Below, piece by piece: positions 20,077 through 27,893 of a DNA stretch of 64,000 bases. Position 1 is the first letter of the stretch, and each line of letters opens with the position of its first letter. The notes under the pieces were generated by a model that worked only from the letters and a program-made list of their open reading frames with translations, had not been told where the DNA came from and did not search any database. Made by a program: the position numbers and the translations under genes. The DNA lies in assembly GCA_003609755.1 (NCBI GenBank), contig AP017991.1:1319501-1383500 (forward strand), written 5' to 3'. This DNA comes from Planktothrix agardhii NIES-204. GTDB taxonomy: Bacteria > Cyanobacteriota > Cyanobacteriia > Cyanobacteriales > Microcoleaceae.

Positions 20077-20289
20077 GGTTGAAATATATGGTTGAAATAT
20101 ATGGTTGAAATATATGGTTGAAATATATGGTTGAAATATATGGTTGAAATATATGGTTGAAATATATGGTTGAAATATATGGTTGAAATATATGGTTGAA
20201 ATATATGGTTGAAATATATGGTTGAAATATATGGTTGAAATATATGGTTGAAATATATGGTTGAAATATATGGTTGAAATATATGGTTG
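20069..20289. repeat. Seventeen perfect tandem copies of a 13-bp unit
   Basis: The unit AAATATATGGTTG is repeated 17 times with no mismatch over 221 bases, followed by a partial AAAT. Because 13 is not a multiple of three, both strands are open in some frames and give a 13-residue peptide period, which I regard as spurious. The array starts exactly at the right end of the palindromic element. Confidence 0.97.
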
Positions 20290-20447
20290 AAATTCTCAAA
20301 GGATTACAACCTGTTTAGAAGACTTGCTACATTTTTATACAGCTTTTCATTATAACAAAAAAAAATAGGTTTTGGTTGATTATCCTAAAAAACAATAATC
20401 TTCATAAAAATACTAGGTTTGACCCCATATTTTTTTAGGGCTGTGCT

Positions 20448-21515
20448 ATGGTGAATAGTCAATATCATCATCAGTTTATTATGCCGTTACACGCCGAGTT
20501 ACATCGCCATTTAGGGGGTTCAGTTGTACCGCGCATTCTGTGGCGGTATTTCCAACGTCATAACCCTCAGTTTACCCAAGGTTTCGCAGAATATGAAGGG
20601 TTTGAAGATTTTTATACCAAGCCCCGCAATACCTTAGATGAATATTTAGAACTGCATACTATGGTTGAAAGTGTGCAGACCGTTGAAACCCTTCCCTATT
20701 TTATTTATCGGTTGATGCGCGGGGCTTATACTTTTGAAAATTTAGCCTATTTAGAATTACGTTATACACCCTATTTACGCACCCCAGAACATCTCAGTCA
20801 GTCCGAAAGAATTGACTGTATGGCTGAAATTGTGGAAGTCGTCGGAAAAGCCAGTCAACTTAGTAATACTCCAATTATCACCAGCCAAATTTTATGTATG
20901 CACACCCGACTTCCCTTTGAGGTCAACCGAGCTATTATTGATTTAGCTGCCCAAATGCCCCAATATGTTTGTGCTGTTGATATCGCCGGAGGGGATAATT
21001 ATTATGGTCAACGGTTGGATGAATTTATCAATTTGTATAAATATGCCCTATCCTTGGGCTTGAAAACTACCGGACATTTATATGAAACTCCAGAAGGTTG
21101 TTATCCTGAATTATTGCCCTATTTAATGAGAATTGGTCACGGTATCCAAATTCCGTTATTACATCCAGAATTATTACCGGAATTAGCCAAAAATAATCAA
21201 TGTTTAGAGGTTTGTCCCACGACCTATATTAAAACTGGAACCCTCAAGGATATTCAGCAGTTAAAAATAGTTTTTGAACGCTGTTTTGATGCTGGGGTTG
21301 ATATTGCTATTTGTACCGATAATGCGGGTTTACATAATGTTCGTTTACCCTTTGAATACGAAAATTTATTAACCCTGGATATTATAGAATTTGAACAATT
21401 AGAAGCCTGTCAACAAGCCGCCTTTCGTCATGCCTTTGCCTGGCCCCATCAAAACCCACCCACACAAATTCTTCATGGTTTATTAAAACCAGAACTCATC
21501 ATCAGTTATCAGTAA
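20448..21515 (+). CDS. Adenosine deaminase family protein
   Basis: An amidohydrolase of the adenosine/AMP deaminase group, 355 residues, TIM-barrel, probably zinc-dependent and cytosolic. Motifs in order: HAELHRHLGGS near 15 (metal His pair), TGHLYE near 219 (matching the HxxE of HAGE), RIGHGI near 232, and CTDNAG near 287. Most family members read TDD at the last site; here the second Asp is Asn, so the substrate may differ from adenosine. The start could also be the ATG at 20481. A long AT-rich leader precedes it. Confidence 0.75.
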   Translation: MVNSQYHHQFIMPLHAELHRHLGGSVVPRILWRYFQRHNPQFTQGFAEYEGFEDFYTKPRNTLDEYLELHTMVESVQTVETLPYFIYRLMRGAYTFENLAYLELRYTPYLRTPEHLSQSERIDCMAEIVEVVGKASQLSNTPIITSQILCMHTRLPFEVNRAIIDLAAQMPQYVCAVDIAGGDNYYGQRLDEFINLYKYALSLGLKTTGHLYETPEGCYPELLPYLMRIGHGIQIPLLHPELLPELAKNNQCLEVCPTTYIKTGTLKDIQQLKIVFERCFDAGVDIAICTDNAGLHNVRLPFEYENLLTLDIIEFEQLEACQQAAFRHAFAWPHQNPPTQILHGLLKPELIISYQ

Positions 21516-21569
21516 AGACGTGCCCGATCACAGCCATGCAGTAGGCTATTGGCGCGTCTATACCAGTTA

Positions 21570-22001
21570 TCAGTAATCAGTTGAAAATTGCTTAACAATT
21601 AATAAACAATTTCGTCCATCTTCTTCTTGTTCATAACTTAAATAATCAGCAATATCTCGCATTAATTTTAAACCCCTTCCCCCTCCTGAATGGTGATCAA
21701 TATCCGTGGGAAGATCCTTAATTTGTTTCATTAAATCAAAAGGACTTCCAAAATCCCAGATCCGAATTTCAACTTGTTGCTCTAAAACTGTGACTTCTAA
21801 ATCAATCTGTAAATCAGAAGAAAGTCCTTTGTGAGCGTGACGAACAGCATTGGTAAATCCCTCCGCTAAAGCTAACTGACAGCGTAGCCAAACGGATTTA
21901 GGAATAAAGGACTGATACAGTTGATCAAACCAAGACAAAACCTTAGCTAGACTATCTAGGCTAGAGGGAACTTGAAGTGGAGTAATTTGGGGTAATGGCA
22001 A
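21570..22001 (-). CDS. RsbW-like anti-sigma factor serine kinase
   Basis: A 143-residue GHKL-fold kinase of the RsbW/SpoIIAB type, which binds a sigma factor or other target and phosphorylates an STAS antagonist. The N box reads EGFTNAVRHAH near 46, the DFG-like G1 region is WDFGSPFD, and the lid is GGGRGLKLM near 112. The start is TTG at 22001 with GAGGG 10 bases upstream. Its likely partners, a PP2C phosphatase and an STAS protein, are encoded at 23501-25083; a dead transposon lies between. Confidence 0.85.
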   Translation of the reverse strand: MPLPQITPLQVPSSLDSLAKVLSWFDQLYQSFIPKSVWLRCQLALAEGFTNAVRHAHKGLSSDLQIDLEVTVLEQQVEIRIWDFGSPFDLMKQIKDLPTDIDHHSGGGRGLKLMRDIADYLSYEQEEDGRNCLLIVKQFSTDY

Positions 22002-22029
22002 TGGTTTTAAACCCTCTTATTCAATCACA

Positions 22030-23139
22030 TTGACACTCCCTGTGCCTAAAGGCATGGGGATTCTTTGTTCGCAGAGCCAACTTGCTCGAACAGGATTTCT
22101 CCAGCCTGAGTAGAGGTCAATTCTCCCAAAGCGTTGCTTGCGTGCTTCGCAAAAGTTTCCGTATGTCCTACGGTACTTAATCCTCGACTAAGGATATTTC
22201 TAGCTGCGTTTTCATCTCTATCCATTATACAACCGCACCTACAAAGATGGGTTCTAGTGGATAGTGTTGTCTTAACAATTTGACCACAGCTAGAGCAATA
22301 TGAGCTGGTATATTGCGGATTTACCGCCACCGTGACTCTTTCAAATACTTTACCAAAATATTCAAGCCAGATCCGAAACTGATACCAAGATGCGTCATTA
22401 ATAGACTTAGCTAAACAATGATTTTTTACCAGATTTTTAACTCTCAAATCTTCGTAGGCTATCAAGTCGTTAGACTGAACTACGCACCGTGCTAATTTTA
22501 CAGCATGGTCTTTACGTTGCCTACTTATTTTGAGGTGGTGTTTACCTAAAATCTGTCTAGCTTTGCCTCGATTTTTTGAACCTTTTACTTTTCTGGAAAT
22601 CCGACGTTGTGAACGTTTAAGAACTTTTTCCCCTTGACGGAGAAATTTAGGATTCTCAACCATTATACCATTAGAGTCGGTGTAGTATTCCTTCAAACCC
22701 ACATCTAAAGTTTTTCTGGAATTGGGGATATCCTTTTTTACCAGGAATTGACTTTTTGCAGTTCTCGTAAAAATGGGAAATAGCAGACCAGGCTCGTTCG
22801 GCACTAGATTGTCTAGCTTGAGAGTTGAGTTCATTAGCAAACGGAAAATTCTTAGCCAGCACGGCGCAATATTTGTTTAGATCATACTTATCTATTTTTT
22901 TATGATCCATCCAATAGCGTAAACAGCTATTGCGGACAAATTGTGCTGTACGAATCGCTTGATTTACTGCCTCAATCTGACTTGCTTTTCCGTAAGATTT
23001 GAACTCAAACACTAACATCGCCTTACCTTTCTTCGTATGTGTTATGCTATATCTTTGGGTACAAGATTGGTTGATATTGCAACAAAAGTTTATAATTAAA
23101 GCCTAACTAGAAGTTAGGGGTTTTAAACCCAATTTTCTG
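22030..23139 (-). mobile_element. IS200/IS605-type tnpB-only element, decayed (element 1)
   Basis: The left end is the hairpin CCTAACTTCTAGTTAGG with GGGTTTAAAACCC (minus strand, about 23101-23135). The right end is a hairpin around TGCCTTTAGGCA finishing GGGAGTGTCAA at 22030. There is no tnpA. The left end matches that of element 2 and the right end matches that of element 3, which supports the boundaries. Confidence 0.75.
22046..23018 (-). pseudogene. tnpB: TnpB (RNA-guided nuclease) pseudogene, internal deletion and frameshift
   Basis: The N-terminal part (MLVFEFKSYGK onward, from 23018) reads normally to about PQFQKN, then the frame shifts near 22725. The C-terminal part resumes just before TLDVGLKEYYTDSNG. 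The stretch normally between these points (some 60-70 residues) is missing, so this is a deletion that also breaks the frame. All three RuvC acidic sites remain in the second part (DVGLKE, YEDL, DRDENAARN), as does the CxxC...CxC zinc ribbon. The protein is presumably inactive. The distal end overlaps the predicted guide-RNA region. Confidence 0.85.
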
Positions 23140-23181
23140 ATAAACATCGGTATAATCCGATCTGTATATACGGAGCTACCA

Positions 23182-23478
23182 ATGGAAACGGCAAAGCTGT
23201 TTATGAGTGGCAATAGTCAGGCGGTATATTTGCCGCAGAGTTATCGATTTTCTGGGGATGAAGTCGTAATTAAACGATTGGGCAATGCAGTGGTCTTGCT
23301 GCCGAAGGAAGACCCCTGGCAGGTGATATTTGATGCGATTCAGGAATTCCCAGAGTCGCTGCAAATCGAGCACGATCAATTTAGTCATCCCATTTTACAA
23401 TTGATTGTTCACATATTCTTTAATCGCTGGTGGGAGGGTGAAGCGCGATCGACCCTTTTCCTTTACTTTTTCAATTAA
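23182..23478 (+). pseudogene. Orphan VapB-type antitoxin, C-terminus altered
   Basis: The first 60 residues match the SpoVT/AbrB-fold VapB antitoxins: METAKLFMSGNSQAV, a Leu-Pro turn, GDEVVIKRLGNAVVLLPK and PWQVIFDAI. After about residue 62 the sequence becomes hydrophobic and unlike the family, and no VapC toxin gene follows; the next gene is a phosphatase. This looks like an antitoxin whose 3' end and toxin partner were deleted. GGAG lies before the ATG. It might still bind DNA, since the swapped-hairpin domain is whole. Confidence 0.65.
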
Positions 23479-23500
23479 ACACCGACGTACCTCAACACTC

Positions 23501-24637
23501 ATGTTTAAAATTCTGGTTATCGATGATGATGTTGCCATTTTAGAACTTCTTAAAAGAACGCTGAAGAAACAGGGTTATGATGTCAGCGTGGCGACCAATG
23601 GTGAAGAAGGCGTACAACAGGCTAAAGAACTATGTCCAGCATTAATTATTTGTGATTGGATCATGCCCAGACTAACGGGAATTGAGGTCTGTCGTCAAAT
23701 TAAAGCCACCCCAGAATTATCAACAACACAGTTTTTTTTATTAACTTCTTTGGGTTCGGTTTCTGACCGAGTTACGGGGTTAGATGCGGGGGCTGATGAT
23801 TTTATTTCTAAACCAATTGAAATGAATGAACTCTATGCTAGAGTTCGGGCTGGGTTGAGATTACATCAATTGAGTCAGGATTTACAAACTCAAAAACAAC
23901 GCATTGAGGCTGAACTCGCCGAAGCTGCTGAGTATGTGCGATCGCTCCTTCCTGAACCTTTAACGGAACCGATTAGAATTGATACCAAATTCATTCCTTC
24001 TCGTCAATTAGGCGGTGACTCCTTTGACTATTATTGGCTGGATTCTGACCATTTATCAATTTATTTATTAGATACATCAGGACATGGTTTAAAAGCGGCA
24101 CTCCCTTCGGTTTCCGTGCTGAATTTACTCCGATCTAGGGCAATTCCTAATATTAATTACTATCAACCCAGTAACGTTTTAAAAGCATTAAATACCACCT
24201 TTCAAATGACCTACCAAAACGATAAATATTTTACGATTTGGTATGGGGTTTATGATTTTTCAACTCGAAAATTATTGTATTCTAGTGCTGGTCATCCCCC
24301 AGCTATTTTGTTAACTGGCAAAGATCCCAAAAATCTCAAAATTGAAATGTTAAAAACCCGGGGAATGCCAGTTGGAATGTTTTTAGAGGCTGAATATATA
24401 GATGCAACCCACGATATTCCAGAATTCAGTAATCTTTATATTTTTAGTGACGGAGTTTATGAAATCCAACAACCGGAGAATACAATGTTGGGTTTAGATG
24501 GATTTATCTCTATTTTAACAGAATATAATCATTTACAATCGAACACTTTAGAATCGGTCTTAAATACAGTTAAAAAATACAACGCTGATAATCCTTTTGA
24601 TGATGATTTCTCCTTACTAAAATTAACTTTTGATTAA
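23501..24637 (+). CDS. Response regulator with PP2C (RsbU/SpoIIE) phosphatase domain
   Basis: A 378-residue protein with a receiver domain (1-120; acidic IDDD, phosphoacceptor Asp in ICDWIMP, Lys in SKP) joined by a helical linker to a SpoIIE/RsbU-type PP2C phosphatase domain (GGDSFDYYWLD near 170, DTSGHGLKAAL, AGHPPAIL, FSDGVYE, DDDFSLL). Such proteins dephosphorylate STAS antagonists when their receiver is phosphorylated. The STAS gene is convergent 116 bases away and an RsbW-like kinase gene is nearby. The ATG at 23501 starts the receiver fold; longer frames upstream read into the antitoxin remnant. Confidence 0.93.
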   Translation: MFKILVIDDDVAILELLKRTLKKQGYDVSVATNGEEGVQQAKELCPALIICDWIMPRLTGIEVCRQIKATPELSTTQFFLLTSLGSVSDRVTGLDAGADDFISKPIEMNELYARVRAGLRLHQLSQDLQTQKQRIEAELAEAAEYVRSLLPEPLTEPIRIDTKFIPSRQLGGDSFDYYWLDSDHLSIYLLDTSGHGLKAALPSVSVLNLLRSRAIPNINYYQPSNVLKALNTTFQMTYQNDKYFTIWYGVYDFSTRKLLYSSAGHPPAILLTGKDPKNLKIEMLKTRGMPVGMFLEAEYIDATHDIPEFSNLYIFSDGVYEIQQPENTMLGLDGFISILTEYNHLQSNTLESVLNTVKKYNADNPFDDDFSLLKLTFD

Positions 24638-24693
24638 CCTTTTGCCCAGAATTACTGTCCAGACTTGCGACAGAAACGTAAAACTTAACCGAT

Positions 24694-24748
24694 GGTGAAA
24701 TTGGGAAACACCAATCTGTTTGAATTCAGATTACCCCCCGTTTTCACC
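24694..24748. terminator. Nested inverted repeats between convergent genes
   Basis: GGTGAAA (24694) pairs with TTTCACC (24742) and, inside, AATCTG pairs with CAGATT (24713-24732). The site separates the convergent phosphatase and STAS genes and may end both transcripts; there is no strong T run. Confidence 0.35.
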
Positions 24749-24753
24749 CTAAC

Positions 24754-25083
24754 TTATTGACCCAATTGAATAATCACTTCCAAAAATTTTTCTTGGTTTT
24801 CAAAAATCTCGAATACCCGATCCATGCTGGTAAGTTCAAATAAAATCTTAATTTGCTCATTAATAGAGCAAACAAATAATTTACTTCCAGCCGCTCTCAC
24901 TCCTTTCAAAGCTAAGACCAATGCACCCAAACCAGAACTATCCATAAACGTGACATCTTGGAAGTCAATTAATATGATCTTGGCTCCTTTTTCAACTAAA
25001 GCAACAATATCCTGCCGAAATTGACTTGCTTTAGTGCCATCCAAAATCCCGTTAGGTTTAAGAATTTTAACATCAGAACTCAT
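24754..25083 (-). CDS. STAS-domain anti-sigma factor antagonist
   Basis: A 109-residue SpoIIAA/RsbV-like protein. The phosphorylatable serine lies in FMDSSGLGALV near residue 51, the standard site. Unphosphorylated, it would bind the RsbW-like kinase and release that kinase's target. With the kinase at 21570 and the phosphatase at 23501 it makes a full partner-switching set. The strand is opposite to the phosphatase. Confidence 0.93.
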   Translation of the reverse strand: MSSDVKILKPNGILDGTKASQFRQDIVALVEKGAKIILIDFQDVTFMDSSGLGALVLALKGVRAAGSKLFVCSINEQIKILFELTSMDRVFEIFENQEKFLEVIIQLGQ

Positions 25084-25184
25084 AGTTTTCTAAGGGTTGA
25101 ACCCTCCATAAGACTCGCTCGACTCCGTTAGTATAGCTTTGAGTTGAACTCCATGCCAAATACATCCGTTTAACTCAAACACGC

Positions 25185-25823
25185 CTATACCGGACTGACC
25201 TTAGCGCGATAGAGCAGTTTACTTCCATATCGGTATCCAGTATATCGCACAATCACTGGTTCTCCGGGTTTAGCCGTTCCCTCCAAAAGCTGATGGAGAT
25301 GGGGTTCATAGGGAACTTCTGCCCCAACAGGTGCGATCGCTTCTACCCCCCATTCTCCCATAAGCTGCTCTACCGGACTTACAAAACGTAATAATTTGAC
25401 CGCCGGGAGTTGGGGATTTTCTTGAACCCGATACACCACCGTCGGCCATTGCAAGAGCCAGGACTCCAGGGTGTGCAGACTTTCCTGTTTCCATTCCTCG
25501 CGCAACACAGAGCGTTGTTGTTCTATCTGGGTTTGTAAACGTTGATATTCCTGTTCTAAATTCCCTTCAGAGGCTTTTTCTTCATCTGGGACAGAACCTG
25601 GAGCAAACACGGATAAGAGTTCCGTCAGGGAAATCTTTAAACCCTGGCTAATTTTCAGCAAAACACCCACAGGGGTTTGCAGTGCAAGTCCCCGTCGCAG
25701 TCGAATAATCTGTAATGGGGAAACCCCAGCATTTTGACTCAGTTCTTCTAGGCTAGAAACCCCCGCCCGTTGCATTAATTCCTGCAATTGGGAAGTATAA
25801 TCGGGCAACACAGATTCACTCAT
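25185..25823 (-). CDS. HTH protein with GrpE-like C-terminus
   Basis: The first 75 residues form an XRE-type helix-turn-helix (LEELSQNAGVSPLQIIRLRRG). Residues about 85-120 are predicted coiled coil. The end resembles the beta domain of the nucleotide exchange factor GrpE: PYEPHLHQLLEG followed by GYRYGSKLLYRAKV parallels the GrpE pattern of Pro, LHEAV and GYxxGxRxLRPAxV. This may link DNA binding to a DnaK-type chaperone, or the GrpE fold may be reused for another purpose. It is upstream of the STAS gene on the same strand, 101 bases away. Confidence 0.65.
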   Translation of the reverse strand: MSESVLPDYTSQLQELMQRAGVSSLEELSQNAGVSPLQIIRLRRGLALQTPVGVLLKISQGLKISLTELLSVFAPGSVPDEEKASEGNLEQEYQRLQTQIEQQRSVLREEWKQESLHTLESWLLQWPTVVYRVQENPQLPAVKLLRFVSPVEQLMGEWGVEAIAPVGAEVPYEPHLHQLLEGTAKPGEPVIVRYTGYRYGSKLLYRAKVSPV

Positions 25824-25849
25824 TGTAAGTTTTAGTTCACGAGTTATCG

Positions 25850-27024
25850 AAAATTCTGGGTTTAAAACCCCTAAGTTCCACTTAGGCTTTTTATTCTATT
25901 TTAGTGTATACTAAAGAAGAAGATTTTAACCAGAAATAATGAAGTTAAGGTATCGTTACCGAATCTATCCAACAGACCAACAAAAGAGGCTGATGTCTCA
26001 ACTATTTGGGTGCTGTCGAGTAGTTTTTAACGATGCCTTGGCTTACTGCCAAGACCAATATCATGCAGGTAATAAAAAACCTTCTAGTAGTGAACTTTCT
26101 AAAAGACTTACAGAGCTCAAGAAAACCGAGGAAAAGCAATGGTTAACAGAAGTTTCTGCTATTCCCTTGCAGCAATCTTTAATGGATTTATAACAGGCTT
26201 ATGCTAACTTTTTCAAATCCTGTAAAGGACAAAGAAAAGGAAAGAAAGTCAAACCGCCTAGATTTAAAAAACGTAAGTCTAAACAGTCTGCTAAGTTCAC
26301 CGATAATGGTTTTAAACTCTATTCCAATTCAGATTACATTTACCTAGCTAAAATTGGTGATATTAAAGTAGTCTGGAGTAGAGAATTACCCACCGTTCCT
26401 TCTAGTGCTACCCTGATTAAAGACAGTGCTGACAGATATTTTGTTAGCTTTGTAGTTGAGTTTAATCCTCAACAGTTACCTCAAAACGGACAAAGTGTAG
26501 GAATTGATTTAGGAATCACTGACTTTGCTACATTAAGCAACGGTGAAAAAGTTAAATCTCCTAAACCTTTAAACAAACAGTTAAAGCGTTTAAGCAGATT
26601 ACAACGTAATTTGTCAAGAAAACAGAAAGGTAGCAAAAGAAGGGAGGTTGCTAGAAAGAAGTTAGCTAGACTTCACGCTAAAATTTCTGATACCAGAAAT
26701 GATTTTTTGCAGAAACTGTCAACTAAGATTATTCGTGAAAACCAAACAATAGTCTTACAAGATTTGAATGTGTCGGGGATGGTTAAAAACCGGAAATTAG
26801 CCCGTGCCATTAGTGACTTAGGTTGGCAGTATTTTAGAACTATGTTAGAGGCTAAATCAGTCATGTACGGGCGTGATTTTCGAGTGATTGATAGATGGAC
26901 TCCAACTTCTCAAACTTGCTCTTGCTGTAGTTTTCGCGGTGGCAAAAAAGAGTTAAATGTTAGAGAGTGGATTTGTTGGAATTGTGGCATTTTTCACGAT
27001 CGAGATGTTAACTGCCATCATTGA
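25850..27024 (+). mobile_element. IS200/IS605-type tnpB-only element, truncated (element 2)
   Basis: The left end (about 25850-25890) has GGGTTTAAAACCCC and the hairpin CCTAAGTTCCACTTAGG, matching the left end of element 1. The tnpB reading frame follows. The right-end hairpin seen in elements 1 and 3 is missing, because the sequence breaks off into the dps region after 27024. No tnpA is present. Confidence 0.75.
25939..27024 (+). pseudogene. tnpB: TnpB pseudogene with one nonsense codon and a cut C-terminus
   Basis: The reading frame starts MKLRYRYRIYPTDQQ and runs in one frame to 27024, interrupted only by TAA at 26191-26193 (codon 85) where relatives have Gln (a C-to-T change). RuvC motifs GIDLGITDFA and LQDLNVSGMVKN and the zinc ribbon (CSCC...CWNC) are present. 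It ends HDRDVNCHH, whereas intact relatives continue DRDxNAAxNI, so the last motif and tail are lost. This is a different TnpB lineage from element 1. The damage looks fairly recent because only one internal stop exists. Confidence 0.88.
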
Positions 27025-27031
27025 CAGCTCT

Positions 27032-27538
27032 TTAATTGCCTTGTAAATGGGATTCTAAGAACCACAAGCGCTGATCAATGGCGCGGGAAATTCCAGTATA
27101 CAAATCGGCTGTATCTGCGTCGCCTAGTGCGCCTGTTTTGTCAATGGCTTCTCGAACCATTTTGCCATAAGCAGCATAGCGATCGGCTAAAGCCACCACA
27201 TAATCTTGATCATTAGCCAGATCTAAGGGAAATTCAGGTAAAATTGTATCGGCAACCGCCATCCGAGCCGTTCCCATGGCTGTTCCTCCCAAGGTCGTTG
27301 CCCGTTCTGCAATTAAATCCACATATCCTTCTAATTCCGTTGCCATTTCATCAAACAGCAAATGCAACTGATAGAAATTAATCCCTTTGACATTCCAGTG
27401 GGCTTGTTTAACTTGGGTTTTTAAGTCTAAGGTTGTGGCTAAACTGTGATTGAGAATATTGATAACTTCGGCGCGAGTTGTTTCAGGTAAATCAATCCGA
27501 GTTGCATAAAGACGTTGTTTGCGGTTGGTTGTCACCAT
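27032..27538 (-). CDS. dps: Dps-family DNA-protection ferritin
   Basis: A 168-residue dodecameric mini-ferritin that oxidises iron with peroxide and protects DNA during starvation and oxidative stress. The ferroxidase site is recognisable in KQAHWNVKG (near 43) and HLLFDEMATELEGYVDLIAER (two parts, His near 58 and the Asp/Glu pairs after it). AGGAGA lies 10 bases before the ATG. It ends 7 bases from the truncated transposon, so its 3' flank was probably replaced by that insertion. Confidence 0.94.
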   Translation of the reverse strand: MVTTNRKQRLYATRIDLPETTRAEVINILNHSLATTLDLKTQVKQAHWNVKGINFYQLHLLFDEMATELEGYVDLIAERATTLGGTAMGTARMAVADTILPEFPLDLANDQDYVVALADRYAAYGKMVREAIDKTGALGDADTADLYTGISRAIDQRLWFLESHLQGN

Positions 27539-27664
27539 TATTGAAAATTCTCCTTTAAGGGTTTTATCAGATTATAGCAACCGACATGACTATTAAGACA
27601 AAATATAGGTGGCAATTCCCGCCCACCCACCGAATCTATATCCTAAGCGTTATAGTAAATGCTA

Positions 27665-27767
27665 TAAGCTGTTGTGCATTTAAACTGTATATTCCAGCGA
27701 GCGAGGACGCTCGCACTGCATAAGATTCAAGATTTCTGCATGACCAATTTAGATGCTGAACAGCTTA
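27665..27767. repeat. MITE-like element, copy B
   Basis: Terminal repeats TAAGCTGTT (27665) and AACAGCTTA (27759) enclose a 103-base segment that nearly matches 19908-20015, including GCGAGCGAGGACGCTCGC. It lacks the extra right arm found next to copy A. Confidence 0.8.
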
Positions 27768-27850
27768 CAACTAATTTAAAATTGCTATATAATATAGGAA
27801 TCCTAAATAAATTCTAAGGATTTCAGACCTTGATAAAATAACTAAAAGTT

Positions 27851-27886
27851 CATTACCCATTACCCATTATCCATTACCCATTACCC
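27851..27886. repeat. STRR: 7-bp CATTACC tandem repeat
   Basis: About five copies of CATTACC (one variant CATTATC) end 7 bases before the ftsH start codon, so they form the 5' leader. The same unit forms the array at 46418-46464. Confidence 0.85.
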
Positions 27887-27893
27887 AAATACA

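Larger units (their letters stand above)
27539..27893. other. Intergenic region between dps and ftsH
   Basis: The 355 bases between divergent dps and ftsH genes contain MITE-like copy B (27665-27767), an AT-rich middle likely to hold promoters, and a CATTACC tandem repeat immediately before the ftsH start. No gene is apparent. Confidence 0.65.

Noticed and set aside
20069-20289. CRISPR array
   Set aside because: Units are contiguous with no spacers; the same holds for the WD40 DNA repeats.
20066-20299. 77-codon frame across the 13-bp tandem array
   Set aside because: A 13-residue period is forced by three 13-bp units; there is no start signal and no homology, so it is not a gene.
23405-23500. 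Upstream extension of the phosphatase gene
   Set aside because: The extra 32 residues have no domain match and run through the antitoxin remnant; the receiver fold begins at the ATG at 23501.
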